Shown: piece after piece, positions 9,481 through 17,935 of the stretch | How positions within the stretch are numbered: the first letter of the stretch is position 1 | Layout of the letters: each line of letters begins with the position of its first letter | Source: Flavobacterium sp. YJ01 | GTDB taxonomy: Bacteria; Bacteroidota; Bacteroidia; Flavobacteriales; Flavobacteriaceae | Length of the DNA stretch: 64,000 bases | Assembly (NCBI RefSeq): GCF_029320955.1 | Contig: NZ_CP119757.1 | Coordinates: 1,116,001 to 1,180,000, forward strand | Direction: 5' to 3' | Made by a program: the position numbers and the translations under genes | Notes under the pieces: model-generated | Seen by the model: only the letters and a program-made list of their open reading frames with translations | The model's database searches: none | Told to the model about the DNA's origin: nothing

Positions 9481-10197
9481 ATGAAAAAGATTATTCTATT
9501 AGCCTTTGCGTTTTCGCTTACTTCATGTGCACAAGTTCAACAGACTTTAAATCAGCTGCCACAAATAGCATCACAGCTCCCGGTTGGCAATGCAGATATT
9601 GCCTCTGGATTGAAAGAAGCTTTAAACAAAGGAATTACTCAACAAGTGAGTAAATTAACTGCCGTTGACGGGTTTTATAAAAATGAAGCTGTAAAAATCT
9701 TAATGCCAGAAGAATTGCAAAAAGTAGATGCAACTTTACGAAAAGTAGGTTTAAGCTCTCTTGCAGATGAAGGAATTAAAATGCTAAATCGTGCTGCAGA
9801 AGATGCCGTAAAAGAAGCAACTCCTATTTTTGTTACCGCAGTTAAAAATATGTCGTTTACAGATGCCAAAAATATTCTATTAGGAAATGACAGTGCTGCA
9901 ACAACTTATTTGCAAGGAAGTACTACAACTGCCTTGTACGGAAAATTTAATCCAGTAATTAAAAGTTCTTTTGAAAAAGTAGGCGCCGATGTAGTGTGGA
10001 AAAACATTATTACAAAATACAATACAATTCCATTAGTAAAAAAAGTAAATCCAGATCTAACAGATTATACCACAACTCAAGCTTTGTCTGGAGTTTTTAA
10101 AATGATTGCTGTTGAAGAAAAAGAAATACGCAATAACATCTCTGCAAGAACAACGCCTTTATTAAAAAGTGTATTTGCAATGCAGGATGGAAAATAG
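9481..10197 (+). CDS. DUF4197 lipoprotein
   Basis: 238 residues. The lipoprotein signal ends in the lipobox 'LTSC' (Cys16), so the protein is lipid-anchored in the periplasm or outer membrane. The body matches DUF4197: repeated helices with 'IASGLKEALNKGI', 'FYKNEAVKILMPEEL', 'NPVIKSSFEKVG' and 'TTTQALSGVFKMIAVEEKEIR'. Function of the family is not known. A TATTTTTG -7 match lies at 9453-9460. Next gene (purU) follows after about 100 bases containing an AGGTTCAAAGG-type repeat. Confidence 0.88.
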   Translation: MKKIILLAFAFSLTSCAQVQQTLNQLPQIASQLPVGNADIASGLKEALNKGITQQVSKLTAVDGFYKNEAVKILMPEELQKVDATLRKVGLSSLADEGIKMLNRAAEDAVKEATPIFVTAVKNMSFTDAKNILLGNDSAATTYLQGSTTTALYGKFNPVIKSSFEKVGADVVWKNIITKYNTIPLVKKVNPDLTDYTTTQALSGVFKMIAVEEKEIRNNISARTTPLLKSVFAMQDGK

Positions 10198-10202
10198 ATT
10201 TT

Positions 10203-10284
10203 TCTGAAGGTTCAAAGGTTCATAGTAACAAAGATACAAAGTGACCTCTGTAACTCTGAACCTTTGCAACTTTGTAACTAACCA
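10203..10284. repeat. AGGTTCAAAGG-type palindromic repeat
   Basis: Imperfect inverted repeat built from 'GGTTCAAAGGTTC' and 'CTGAACCTTTGCAACTTTG'. Related units lie at 22691-22765, 24203-24240 with 24354-24390, 33671-33712 (half) and 38281-38342. Confidence 0.6.
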
Positions 10285-10296
10285 AAAAATAACCAA

Positions 10297-11151
10297 ATGC
10301 AGAAAATTACAATTCTAATTCACTGTAAAGACCAAAAGAATATTATCGCATCAGTGACTACTTTTATTGCTAAAGTGGGCGGAAATATTACTTACATCGA
10401 CCAGCATGTTGATGTTGAACAGAACGTGTTTTTCATGAGATTGGAATGCGAATTTACCAATTCTGAAATAACCGTTGAAAGTTTTAAAGAAGATTTTGAA
10501 CAAGCTCTTGCATCCAAATTTGAGATGTCTTGGGATTTGTACAATCAGGATCAAAAACCAAAAATGGCATTGTTTGTTTCTAAATACGATCATTGTCTTT
10601 TTGATATTTTGGGACGTTACAGCGCAGGTGAATTAAACATAGAAATTCCACTAATTATCAGTAATCACAACGATTTAAGATCAATTGCAGAACGTTTTGA
10701 TATTCCGTTTCATCTTGTTCCTTTTACCAAAGACAACAAAGAAGAAGGCGAAGCAAAACAAATTGAATTATTAAAAAGATATGAAATCAATTTTATTGTT
10801 TTAGCTCGTTATATGCAAATTATAACCCCAAAACTGATTTCGCTTTACGAAAATAAAATCATTAACATTCACCATTCCTTTTTACCAGCTTTTCCTGGAG
10901 CAAAGCCGTATCATTCTGCTTTTAAACGCGGAGTAAAAATTATTGGTGCAACAAGTCATTATGTTACAGAAGAATTAGACGAAGGTCCGATTATCGAGCA
11001 AGATATTGCGCGTGTTTCGCATATTCATTCTGTAGAAGATTTTATTATGAAAGGAAGAGATTTAGAAAGAATAGTTTTAGCAAGAGCGATAAAATTGCAT
11101 TCTGAACGTAAAACAATGGTTTACAGTAACAAAACGGTTGTTTTTTCTTGA
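10297..11151 (+). CDS. purU: Formyltetrahydrofolate deformylase
   Basis: 284 residues, full length for PurU. An N-terminal ACT domain (about 4-85, 'ITILIHCKDQKNIIASV…GGNITYIDQHVD') is followed by a formyltransferase-fold domain (about 90-284) with 'NIHHSFLPAFPGAKPYHSAF' carrying the active-site Asn/His pair, and 'GATSHYVTEELDEGPII' with the conserved Asp. It hydrolyses 10-formyl-tetrahydrofolate to tetrahydrofolate and formate, balancing one-carbon pools for purine synthesis. Cytoplasmic. ATG at 10297 gives the expected N-terminus. Confidence 0.95.
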   Translation: MQKITILIHCKDQKNIIASVTTFIAKVGGNITYIDQHVDVEQNVFFMRLECEFTNSEITVESFKEDFEQALASKFEMSWDLYNQDQKPKMALFVSKYDHCLFDILGRYSAGELNIEIPLIISNHNDLRSIAERFDIPFHLVPFTKDNKEEGEAKQIELLKRYEINFIVLARYMQIITPKLISLYENKIINIHHSFLPAFPGAKPYHSAFKRGVKIIGATSHYVTEELDEGPIIEQDIARVSHIHSVEDFIMKGRDLERIVLARAIKLHSERKTMVYSNKTVVFS

Positions 11152-11155
11152 TGGT

Positions 11156-11218
11156 TTTTAACGCAAAGGTCACAAAGGTTTTTCGCAAAGTGCGCAAAGT
11201 TTTGTTTTTGCGTGTTAA
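11156..11218. repeat. AACGCAAAG-type repeat fragment
   Basis: Contains 'TTTAACGCAAAGGTCACAAAGG…CGCAAAGTGCGCAAAG', a half of the palindromic family seen in full at 13312-13433, 13697-13823 and 14671-14762. Confidence 0.4.
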
Positions 11219-11271
11219 AGCTTGCCAAGATCCCTAAGATTTTTGTCTATAGATTCTTTTCCTGCATATTA

Positions 11272-11373
11272 AACTGGACTGAAGTCCAGCTCTACAACAT
11301 AAATTGTTCCTTCGGAACGAAATTAGAGCCTTTGGCTCGATCTATATTGTAGGGCTGGACTTCAGTCCAGTTA
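11272..11373. repeat. Palindromic unit, TGGACTTCAGTCCAG family
   Basis: Left arm AACTGGACTGAAGTCCAGC (11272-11290) is complementary to the right arm at 11354-11372 (GCTGGACTTCAGTCCAGTT). The interior also contains CTTCGGAA and CTTTGGCTCG mini-hairpins. No ORF inside. Confidence 0.75.
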
Positions 11374-11382
11374 AAATAAAAA

Positions 11383-11418
11383 ATAAACCCGATAGATTTT
11401 AAAATCTGTCGGGTTTAT
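11383..11418 (-). terminator. Terminator of the catalase gene
   Basis: 18-bp stem around AAACCCGATAGATTTT / AAAATCTGTCGGGTTT with one mismatch, and a T-rich tail on the minus strand, 50 bases beyond the catalase stop. It may also stop purU reading from the other side. Confidence 0.75.
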
Positions 11419-11467
11419 CATTTAGAATAACTTAGAAACTTAGTCCCTTAGCATCTCAGAACCTTAT

Positions 11468-12961
11468 TTAACGAGCCACAATCTTCAATCTTGGATCATC
11501 AAAAGCATCAACTTCTGCCATTGTCATTCCTAAAGCATTTGCTACGCCTTCTCCATATGCAGGATCAGCTTTAAAGCAATTTCTTATGTGACGAACCTGA
11601 ATGAATTTCTGTGCCCCTCCTACCTGACCTGCGGTATTTTTAAACAAAAGTTGTTTTTTCTCTGGTGTCAATAAATTGAATAATAATCCGGGCTGAGTAA
11701 AATAATCATTATCATCTTCTCTAAAGTTGTGCGCGTACGCATCGCCATAGATTGCCAATGGCGGTTCTTTTGTTTCTGGCTGATCTTGCCATTCACCAAA
11801 ACTATTTGGCTCATAATGTTTTCTTCCTCCATAATTTCCGTCAACGCGCATCGCTCCATCTCTGTGAAAACTGTTGTACGGACATCTTGATGAATTTACT
11901 GGAATCTGATAATTATTAACGCCTAAACGATAACGGTGCGCATCTCCGTAAGAAAACAAACGCCCTTGAAGCATTTTATCTGGAGAAAATCCAATTCCAG
12001 GAACTACGTGAGCTGGATTAAAAGCTGCTTGCTCTACTTCTGCAAAATAATTTTCTGGGTTTTTATTCAACTCAAATTCTCCAACGGGAATTAGTGGAAA
12101 ATCTCCTTTTAACCAAACTTTCGTTAAATCGAATGGATGAAAACGATACGTTTTTGCTTGTTCTTCTGACATAATCTGAACGAACATTTTCCATTTTGGA
12201 AAATTCCCTTCTTCAATCGCATCAAATAAATCTCTTTGGTGACTTTCTCTGTCTTTACCAACTAAAGAAGCGGCTTCTTCATCTGAAAGATTTTCGATTC
12301 CTTGTTGCGAAACCAAGTGAAATTTAACCCAATGTCTTTCGTTTTGTGCGTTAATGAAGCTAAAAGTGTGACTTCCAAAACCGTGCATTTCTCTGTACGA
12401 TCTCGGAATTCCTCTATCGCTCATTACAATGGTAACCTGATGCAAAGCTTCTGGCAATAATGTCCAAAAATCCCAATTGTTATCAGCACTTCTCAAGTTG
12501 GTTTTTGGATCACGTTTTACTGCGTGGTTTAAGTCTGGAAATTTCATCGGATCACGAAAAAAGAATACGGGAGTATTATTTCCTACCAAATCCCAATTTC
12601 CTTCGTTTGTGTAAAATTTCATGGCAAAACCACGAATGTCTCTTTCGGCATCAGCAGCACCTCTTTCTCCTGCAACAGTTGAGAAACGTACAAACATTTC
12701 TGTTTTCTTACCAATTTCTGAAAACAGATCTGCTTTTGAATATTTGGTAATATCATGTGTTACAGTAAATGTTCCGTACGCACCAGAACCTTTAGCATGC
12801 ATTCTTCTCTCCGGAATTACTTCGCGATCAAAATGCGCCATTTTTTCTAAAAACCAAAAATCTTGTAATAAAACAGGTCCGCGAGGCCCAGCTGTTTGAA
12901 TGTTTTGGTTGTCTGGAACGGGAGTTCCTGTTGCAGTTGTTAATTTTTTGTGTTCTTCCAT
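11468..12961 (-). CDS. katA: Monofunctional haem catalase
   Basis: 497 residues, small-subunit catalase length. Distal catalytic His55 lies in '[12 protein letters not shown]', the distal Asn in '[11 protein letters not shown]' (about 128-129), and the proximal haem-ligand Tyr (about 338) in '[14 protein letters not shown]'. Degrades hydrogen peroxide in the cytoplasm. No signal peptide. A perfect -7 element is at 12985-12992 on the minus strand. It stands divergent from the duplicated small-RNA region, so control regions of the two may interact. Confidence 0.96.
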   Translation of the reverse strand: MEEHKKLTTATGTPVPDNQNIQTAGPRGPVLLQDFWFLEKMAHFDREVIPERRMHAKGSGAYGTFTVTHDITKYSKADLFSEIGKKTEMFVRFSTVAGERGAADAERDIRGFAMKFYTNEGNWDLVGNNTPVFFFRDPMKFPDLNHAVKRDPKTNLRSADNNWDFWTLLPEALHQVTIVMSDRGIPRSYREMHGFGSHTFSFINAQNERHWVKFHLVSQQGIENLSDEEAASLVGKDRESHQRDLFDAIEEGNFPKWKMFVQIMSEEQAKTYRFHPFDLTKVWLKGDFPLIPVGEFELNKNPENYFAEVEQAAFNPAHVVPGIGFSPDKMLQGRLFSYGDAHRYRLGVNNYQIPVNSSRCPYNSFHRDGAMRVDGNYGGRKHYEPNSFGEWQDQPETKEPPLAIYGDAYAHNFREDDNDYFTQPGLLFNLLTPEKKQLLFKNTAGQVGGAQKFIQVRHIRNCFKADPAYGEGVANALGMTMAEVDAFDDPRLKIVAR

Positions 12962-12984
12962 TTCGTTGATATTTAATGTTTTAT

Positions 12985-12992
12985 CAAATATA
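12985..12992 (-). promoter_or_regulatory. -7 promoter element for the catalase gene
   Basis: Minus-strand TATATTTG, a full match to TAnnTTTG, 24-31 bases upstream of the catalase ATG. Confidence 0.55.
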
Positions 12993-13163
12993 CAAACTAA
13001 TCTCTAGCATATTAATAAACAAAATTGATTGTTATTATATTTTAATAATTAAAAATTATTTTATGTTGCACAAAGCTCAAAACAGCAATTTGAAAAATCT
13101 TAACTTATGACCAACAAAGTAATAACAAAACCTTAACAGCAATACATCAATTTATGTCTGACC

Positions 13164-13252
13164 TTTGTAATGTAATAAACTGGTTATTTATTATTTTGGT
13201 TTTGGTTAGTTAAATGATGCCGGCGTCTTCGAGATGCCGGCATTCTTTTTTT
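13164..13252 (+). ncRNA. Candidate small RNA, copy 1
   Basis: A promoter-like segment with TTTGTAATGTAATA (13164-13177) is followed by an AT-rich body without any usable ORF and a strong intrinsic terminator (ATGCCGGC at 13217-13224 with GCCGGCAT at 13236-13243, inner TCT/AGA pairs, then T7). Expected transcript about 75-80 nt, start near 13174. A second copy lies about 400 bases downstream; the 52 bases 13164-13215 are identical to 13567-13618. A compensatory change keeps the terminator hairpin paired. No match to a named RNA family is claimed. Confidence 0.6.
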
Positions 13253-13260
13253 ATATTATT

Positions 13261-13484
13261 TTGTTTCAGGTTTCAAGTTTCAGGTTTCAAGTTGTTTTAC
13301 TTTGAACATAATTTTAACGCAAAGAGGGCTAAGTTTTTTTCACCAAAGAAGTTTGTATATATAAAGTTCGCAAAGCTTTGCGCAAAAAACTTTGCGAACT
13401 TTGCGTAATTCTTAGCGCTCTTTGCGTTAAAATCAACGTTCTATAAATCAACTTGAAACCTGAAACCTGAAACTTGAAACAAAA
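13261..13484. repeat. Nested palindromic repeat after small RNA copy 1
   Basis: Outer arms are TTTCAGGTTTCAAG-type (13264-13294) and its complement (about 13449-13480); inner arms are 'TTTTAACGCAAAGAG' (from about 13312) and 'CGCTCTTTGCGTTAAAA' (to about 13433), with a further inner 'AAAGTTCGCAAAG / CTTTGCGAACTTT' pair. The whole could fold into one long hairpin. The ORF seen here is an artefact of the palindrome. Confidence 0.7.
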
Positions 13485-13566
13485 AATTGCAAGTTTTAAA
13501 CATTAACTAATATCCAACAAAGTAATAACAAGATCTTAACAGCATTACATTGATTTATGTCGGATC

Positions 13567-13652
13567 TTTGTAATGTAATAAACTGGTTATTTATTATTTT
13601 GGTTTTGGTTAGTTAAATAATGCCGATGTCTTCGAGATGTCGGCATTTTTTG
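13567..13652 (+). ncRNA. Candidate small RNA, copy 2
   Basis: Tandem copy of the element at 13164-13252: the same TTTGTAATGTAATA start (13567-13580), identical body through 13618 and a terminator hairpin ATGCCGAT (13620-13627) with GTCGGCAT (13639-13646) plus T-run. In the stem a G-C pair of copy 1 is an A-T pair here and a C-G pair is T-G, so pairing is kept although bases changed. Expected transcript about 75 nt. Sequence upstream (13518-13566) is also related to 13115-13163, so promoter and gene were duplicated together. Confidence 0.6.
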
Positions 13653-13660
13653 TTTTATTT

Positions 13661-13835
13661 TGTTTCAGGTTTCAAGTTACTTTACTTTGAACATAATTTT
13701 AACGCAAAGAGCGCTAAGATTTTTTTTTTTAGAAGTTTTATACAAAACGCAAAGTCCGCAAAGCTTTTTCTAAAAAAGCCTTGCGAACTTTGCGTAAATC
13801 TTTGCGCTCTTTGCGGTTAAACCTGAAACCTGAAA
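13661..13835. repeat. Nested palindromic repeat after small RNA copy 2
   Basis: Same design as 13261-13484 but shorter: TTTCAGGTTTCAAG (13661-13676) against AAACCTGAAACCTGAAAC near the end, enclosing 'TTTTAACGCAAAGAGCGC' and 'GCGCTCTTTGCGGTTAA'. So the duplicated unit is small RNA plus palindrome. Confidence 0.7.
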
Positions 13836-13850
13836 CTTTAAACAAAAAAC

Positions 13851-14666
13851 CTAATTCTTCAATCTTTCATGAAGTAGTTTAAAGTAAATAAAAGCCTTTA
13901 ATAATCTACTTCCGTGCCAAGAGAACATTTCTCCGTCTACAAAAATAGTTTTGGCGTGATGTGTAAATCTTCCAATTTCGAAAGCATCTTCTTCTTTAAA
14001 TGGATAAGGTTCTGAAGAAAGAAAAACCAAATCAGGATCGCCTTCTAAACGCATTTTTTTTAATTCGATTTCAGGATAACGGCCTTTGTCTTCGTAAATA
14101 TTCTTAAAATGATTGAGTTTTAATAACTCATTTATATAAGTATCATTTCCAGCAACCATATAAGGATTTTTCCAAATAAAATATGCTGCCTTTTTCTCTT
14201 TAATATCTTTTATATAATTTTTGAAATCGCTCAAGGCGAAAGCCAATTTGTCATTCCACTTTTGAGCTTCGGTTCTGCAATTGAATAACTGTCCGAAATC
14301 TGAAATCATCTGAAAATTATCTTCAATAGAAACAATATTTGTAACCCAAACTGGACAAATTTCTTTTAGTTGATTTACGATTTCTTCTGTATTTTCTTCT
14401 TTATTGCAAATAATAATATCAGGTTGTAGTAGCTTCATCTTCTCAAAATGAATTTTCTTCGTTCCGCCGACAATCTTTTTAGTAGATTTAAAATGAAACG
14501 GGTGCACACAGAACTTTGTGATTCCGATGATTTTTTCTTCTAAACCTAAATCGTATAATAATTCGGTTTGTGAAGGAACTAAAGAAATAATTCGTTTTGG
14601 AGTTATTTCAAAAGAATGAATCGTTCCTAGTTGGTCTTGAAATTGTTTCATTGATTTAGATTGCAT
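13851..14666 (-). CDS. BtuF-like substrate-binding protein without signal peptide
   Basis: 271 residues with the helical-backbone metal/vitamin receptor fold of class III ABC binding proteins: 'RIISLVPSQTELLYDLGLEEKIIGIT' at about 24-49, 'KMKLLQPDIIICNKE' in the middle, and 'DPDLVFLSSEPYPF' and 'FSWHGSRLLKAF' in the C-terminal lobe, as in BtuF-type cobalamin binders. Unlike a normal periplasmic or lipoprotein receptor it begins 'MQSKSMKQFQDQLG', with no signal peptide or lipobox; the Met at residue 6 is an alternative start. No transporter genes adjoin. Possibly cytoplasmic. The fold is confident, the ligand is not. Confidence 0.8.
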   Translation of the reverse strand: MQSKSMKQFQDQLGTIHSFEITPKRIISLVPSQTELLYDLGLEEKIIGITKFCVHPFHFKSTKKIVGGTKKIHFEKMKLLQPDIIICNKEENTEEIVNQLKEICPVWVTNIVSIEDNFQMISDFGQLFNCRTEAQKWNDKLAFALSDFKNYIKDIKEKKAAYFIWKNPYMVAGNDTYINELLKLNHFKNIYEDKGRYPEIELKKMRLEGDPDLVFLSSEPYPFKEEDAFEIGRFTHHAKTIFVDGEMFSWHGSRLLKAFIYFKLLHERLKN

Positions 14667-14670
14667 TATT

Positions 14671-14762
14671 TTAACCGCAAAGTTCGCAAAGATTTACGCT
14701 AAGAACACAAAGTTTTTTCTTTGCGAACCTTGCGAAAAACCTTAGCGAACTTTGCGGTTAAT
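14671..14762. repeat. AACCGCAAAG palindromic unit
   Basis: Arms 'TTAACCGCAAAGTTCGC' (14671-14687) and 'GCGAACTTTGCGGTTAA' (14745-14761) are exact complements, with an inner TTTACGCTAAG/CTTAGCG pairing. It sits between pyrF and the BtuF-like gene. Confidence 0.7.
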
Positions 14763-14777
14763 TTATTTATAAAGTTA

Positions 14778-15599
14778 TTAAAACTTAGAATAAATAATTT
14801 CAGCCATTTCTTTTTGCACTTTCAAAGCTTCTTCTCTAGCCTTTTCAGCAAAATCAGTTCCTTTTGAAGCGTAGATAATTGCTCTTGCCGAATTTACCAA
14901 AAGACCTATTTTGTCGTTCATTCCGTATTTACAAACTTCTGATAAACTTCCGCCTTGAGCGCCAATTCCTGGAACTAGTAGAAAACTATCTGGAACAATT
15001 TTTCTGATTTCGGCAAAATATTCTGCTTTTGTAGCGCCAACTACATACATTAAGTTTTCGCTATTTTTCCATGTTTTAGAAGTTTCTAAAACTTGTTTGT
15101 ATAATTCTTTTCCGCCAGTATTTAAAGTCTGAAAATCAAAAGCGCCTTCATTAGACGTTAAAGCCAGCATTATGGTATGTTTATTTTCGAAAGCCAGAAA
15201 AGGTTCGACAGAATCTTTTCCCATATATGGTGCAACCGTTACACTATCAAAATTCAAATCTTCAAAAAAGGCTTTTGCATACATGCTTGACGTATTTCCG
15301 ATATCACCGCGTTTTGCATCTGCGATTGTAAAAATATCAGGGTAATTTTCGTTGATGTAATTGATTGTTTTTTGCAGAGACATCCATCCTTTTATTCCGT
15401 ATGCTTCAAAAAAAGCTGTATTTGGTTTATATCCTACAGTTAAATCATGCGTAGCATCGATTATTGCTTTATTAAATTCGAAAATAGGATCTTCGGTATT
15501 TAATAAATGTTGTGGCATTTTGTCCAAATCAGGATCTAAACCCACACATAGAAATGATTTTTTTTGAAGAATTTGTTCGTGTAATTGTTGTGTTGTCAT
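14778..15599 (-). CDS. pyrF: Orotidine-5'-phosphate decarboxylase
   Basis: 273 residues, the longer (type 2) form of OMP decarboxylase. The hallmark '[20 protein letters not shown]' holds the catalytic Asp-Lys-Asp set (Lys near residue 95); '[11 protein letters not shown]' and '[13 protein letters not shown]' form the phosphate-binding loops. It makes UMP in the last step of de novo pyrimidine synthesis. A full -7 element (TAATTTTG) lies at 15620-15627 on the minus strand. Confidence 0.95.
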   Translation of the reverse strand: MTTQQLHEQILQKKSFLCVGLDPDLDKMPQHLLNTEDPIFEFNKAIIDATHDLTVGYKPNTAFFEAYGIKGWMSLQKTINYINENYPDIFTIADAKRGDIGNTSSMYAKAFFEDLNFDSVTVAPYMGKDSVEPFLAFENKHTIMLALTSNEGAFDFQTLNTGGKELYKQVLETSKTWKNSENLMYVVGATKAEYFAEIRKIVPDSFLLVPGIGAQGGSLSEVCKYGMNDKIGLLVNSARAIIYASKGTDFAEKAREEALKVQKEMAEIIYSKF

Positions 15600-15619
15600 A
15601 TTTTGTTTTGCTTGTGCGG

Positions 15620-15627
15620 CAAAATTA
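15620..15627 (-). promoter_or_regulatory. -7 promoter element for pyrF
   Basis: Minus-strand TAATTTTG matches TAnnTTTG, 21-28 bases upstream of the pyrF ATG. Confidence 0.55.
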
Positions 15628-15635
15628 CAAATTAT

Positions 15636-15775
15636 AATGGTTAATGGTTAATGGTTGATGGTTAATTGTTAATGAGTTTCTGGTTTCAAGTCTCAGGTTT
15701 CAAGTTTCAGGTCTAACGTTTGTCAGGCTGAGCGAAGTCGAAGCAGTTTGCGCCCTTCGACTTCACTCAGATTGA
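15636..15775. repeat. Simple and palindromic repeats upstream of dps
   Basis: Tandem GGTTAATGGTTAATGGTTGATGG (about 15639-15665), a TTTCAAGTCTCAGGTTTCAAG block (15683-15713) and an inverted repeat CTGAGCGAAGTCGAAG (15728-15743) / CTTCGACTTCACTCAG (15755-15770). No gene in 15600-15929. Confidence 0.6.
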
Positions 15776-15897
15776 TACTTAAAAGGATATTTATAAATTT
15801 CGTTTTTAATTATCTAAATTTTCTAATTCTCTAATTAACATTGAATTCCTATAACATCAATCTAAAATTATATAAGAAAAAACAAGAAAGGCTCTTT

Positions 15898-15905
15898 TAT
15901 CTTTG
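15898..15905 (+). promoter_or_regulatory. -7 promoter element for dps; decides the start codon
   Basis: TATCTTTG, a full TAnnTTTG match. A TTG at 15903 in frame with dps lies inside it, so translation must begin at the ATG at 15930. Confidence 0.6.
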
Positions 15906-15929
15906 AAAAAACACATAAAAAAGACAATT

Positions 15930-16403
15930 ATGAGCCCACATATCGGAATTACGCCTGCAAATCTAAAAAAGAGTGCTTCTATTTTAGGAACAATCTTATC
16001 TAACGAAATGACTTTATATGTAAAAACCAGAAAATTTCACTGGAATATTTCTGGAAATAGCTTTATGGAATTGCATAAATTATTTGAAGAACAATACAGA
16101 ATTCTAGAAGCACAAATCGATGAAGTTGCGGAACGCATCAGTCAATTAGGAGAAAAAACAATTGGTACAATGAAAGAGTTTATCGATAATTCTACTTTAA
16201 AAGAATCGCCAAAAGAATATGCTTCGCAAAAACACATGCTTTCTGAACTTCTAGAAAATCACGAACAATTGGTGACAGAATTTAGAAGTTATATTCCAAT
16301 ATTTGAAGAAGAAACAAAAGATGTTGGCTCTGCCGATTTTGTTACTGGATTATTACAAGAGCACGAAAAAATGGCTTGGGTTCTTAGAAGATATCAAGTT
16401 TAG
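15930..16403 (+). CDS. dps: Dps-type DNA-protecting mini-ferritin
   Basis: 157 residues from ATG 15930, the usual Dps size. The motif 'KTRKFHWNISGNSFMELHKLFEEQYRILEAQIDEVAERI' carries the inter-subunit ferroxidase ligands (His, Asp, Glu). Members form dodecamers that oxidise and store iron with hydrogen peroxide and can shield DNA in stress or starvation. The longer frame beginning at a TTG at 15903 is rejected because that codon is inside the -7 box. First gene of a stress-related block. Confidence 0.93.
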   Translation: MSPHIGITPANLKKSASILGTILSNEMTLYVKTRKFHWNISGNSFMELHKLFEEQYRILEAQIDEVAERISQLGEKTIGTMKEFIDNSTLKESPKEYASQKHMLSELLENHEQLVTEFRSYIPIFEEETKDVGSADFVTGLLQEHEKMAWVLRRYQV

Positions 16404-16551
16404 TTTTTAATGGTTAATTGTAAAAGGTTAATTATTAATTGTTACAAATTGTCTAAAATGAAAATTATACAACAGTCATTAAAATTAATGTAACAAGAGC
16501 CAGATTATAAATTGCAACTTTACATTATTAATAACATTAAACAAAAACGTC

Positions 16552-16737
16552 ATGAATACTACAGAGATAAAAGGAAACTGGAATGAGTTAAAAGGAAAAT
16601 TGAAGCAAAAATATGCGGATTTAACAGATGATGATTTACTTTATGATGAAGGAAAAGAAGACGAAATGTACGGAAAACTTCAACAAAAATTAGGTAAAAC
16701 AAAAGATGAAGTTCGTAAAATCATTGCTGATTTGTAA
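16552..16737 (+). CDS. CsbD family stress protein
   Basis: 61 residues: '[29 protein letters not shown]', '[29 protein letters not shown]', the classic CsbD pattern. A small, highly charged helical cytoplasmic protein; family members are induced by general stress (SigB regulon in Bacillus), with unknown mechanism. Strong terminator at 16758-16800. Confidence 0.92.
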   Translation: MNTTEIKGNWNELKGKLKQKYADLTDDDLLYDEGKEDEMYGKLQQKLGKTKDEVRKIIADL

Positions 16738-16757
16738 ATCCTTACAACTCAATCAGG

Positions 16758-16800
16758 AAATACCGTCTAGTAAATAAAAAATATTAGACGGTATTTTTTT
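16758..16800 (+). terminator. Terminator of the csbD-like gene
   Basis: AAATACCGTCTA (16758-16769) pairs with TAGACGGTATTT (from about 16785) and is followed by T7. Confidence 0.9.
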
Positions 16801-16902
16801 GAGGGCTTTATTTTAAAAAAAACATCATTATCTAACAATTCTACACTGTTTAAAAGCGGTAACCAAAAATAAAATAAGTATCTTTAACCAAATTTCTATA
16901 AA

Positions 16903-17454
16903 ATGAAACTATTTATAAAGTTCGACATTAACACTATTTGCTCTCAATATCTGAAACTGAATTTGGAGCAGAACAATGTGAATTTTACGACGCTGGGTTT
17001 TGGCGAAATCGAAATCGAGGACAATATTGATGCTGAAGCACTTGAAAATTTAAAACAAAAATTGACGCCATGCGGCTTTGAAGTTGTTGAAAATCAAAAA
17101 AGTGTATTAGTCCAAAAAATTAAAGACGCAATTATAGAATTGGTCTTTATGGACGACAGCAATAATTATAAAAGTTCTGTTTTTTTGGCTGAAAAGCTAA
17201 ATCACAGTTATGGATATTTATCAAATGTTTTCTCAGAAGTAACATACTCTTCTATAGAAAACTTTATTATTTTGCAGAAAATTGAAAGAGCAAAACAATT
17301 GATTATTATCAATGAAATGAGTTTAACCGAGATTGCATTTTTATTAAACTATTCAAGTGTTGCGCATTTGAGTACGCAATTTAAAAACACAACGGGAATT
17401 ACTCCGTCTGCTTTTCAGAGAATTATTAAGAAACGAAGAGAAAATTTAAAATAA
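16903..17454 (+). CDS. AraC-family transcriptional regulator with small N-terminal domain
   Basis: 183 residues. The N-terminal 65 residues ('MKLFIKFDINTICSQYLKLNLEQ…FEVVENQ') resemble a small ferredoxin-like sensory fold. The C-terminal 110 form an AraC/XylS DNA-binding domain: first helix-turn-helix 'SSVFLAEKLNHSYGYLSNVFSE', second 'SLTEIAFLLNYSSVAHLSTQFKNTTGITPSAFQ'. It ends 21 bases before the response regulator, so it is probably co-transcribed with that two-component pair. A near-promoter TATCTTTA is at 16879-16886. Such short AraC proteins occur with stress genes in Flavobacteria; targets unknown. Confidence 0.88.
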   Translation: MKLFIKFDINTICSQYLKLNLEQNNVNFTTLGFGEIEIEDNIDAEALENLKQKLTPCGFEVVENQKSVLVQKIKDAIIELVFMDDSNNYKSSVFLAEKLNHSYGYLSNVFSEVTYSSIENFIILQKIERAKQLIIINEMSLTEIAFLLNYSSVAHLSTQFKNTTGITPSAFQRIIKKRRENLK

Positions 17455-17475
17455 AAACCCAAATACCGAACGCAA

Positions 17476-17925
17476 ATGCAAAAAAACGCATTACACATTT
17501 TACTTGCCGATGATGATGAAGATGACCGTCTTTTCTTTAAAGATGCTTTTGAAGAAATAAAAATACAAACCAATGTAAGTTTTGTTCACGACGGGATGCA
17601 ATTAATGGATCATCTACATAATACAGACAATAAACTTCCAGATATTTTGTTTCTAGATTTGAACATGCCTAAAAAAACGGGTAAAGAATGTTTAATTGAA
17701 ATCAAAAAAACGGATCGTTTAAAAGATATAATTATTGCCATTTATTCTACCTCTTCTTCTGAGGAAGATATTGAAGATACCTTTATCCAGGGTGCTAATA
17801 TTTACATTAAAAAGCCAAGCGATTTTAATACGTTAAAAAAAATAATTAATGAAGTCGTGACCGTAAACTGGCACTATCATACCTCTGGGTTAAACCGTGA
17901 TAATTTCTTGCTGCGACTAAAATAA
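17476..17925 (+). CDS. Single-domain response regulator (Rcp1-like)
   Basis: 149 residues, a receiver domain only. Acidic pocket Asp12-Asp13 ('LLADDDEDD'), phospho-acceptor Asp61 in 'DILFLDLNMPKKTG', and the conserved Lys in 'IYIKKPSDF' near 112. No output domain, so it signals by protein contact, as Rcp1/CheY-like partners of PAS/phytochrome-type kinases do. It ends 10 bases before the histidine kinase gene, and the pair is surely one operon. Confidence 0.93.
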   Translation: MQKNALHILLADDDEDDRLFFKDAFEEIKIQTNVSFVHDGMQLMDHLHNTDNKLPDILFLDLNMPKKTGKECLIEIKKTDRLKDIIIAIYSTSSSEEDIEDTFIQGANIYIKKPSDFNTLKKIINEVVTVNWHYHTSGLNRDNFLLRLK

Positions 17926-17935
17926 GTGCATACCA

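Noticed and set aside
13214..13408. Small ORFs at 13214-13408 and 13620-13820
   Set aside because: They start in the terminator hairpins of the candidate small RNAs and continue through palindromic repeats; translation reflects repeat content.
15903..15929. Extended start of dps at TTG 15903
   Set aside because: The TTG is inside the -7 promoter element at 15898-15905; ATG 15930 gives the normal Dps N-terminus.
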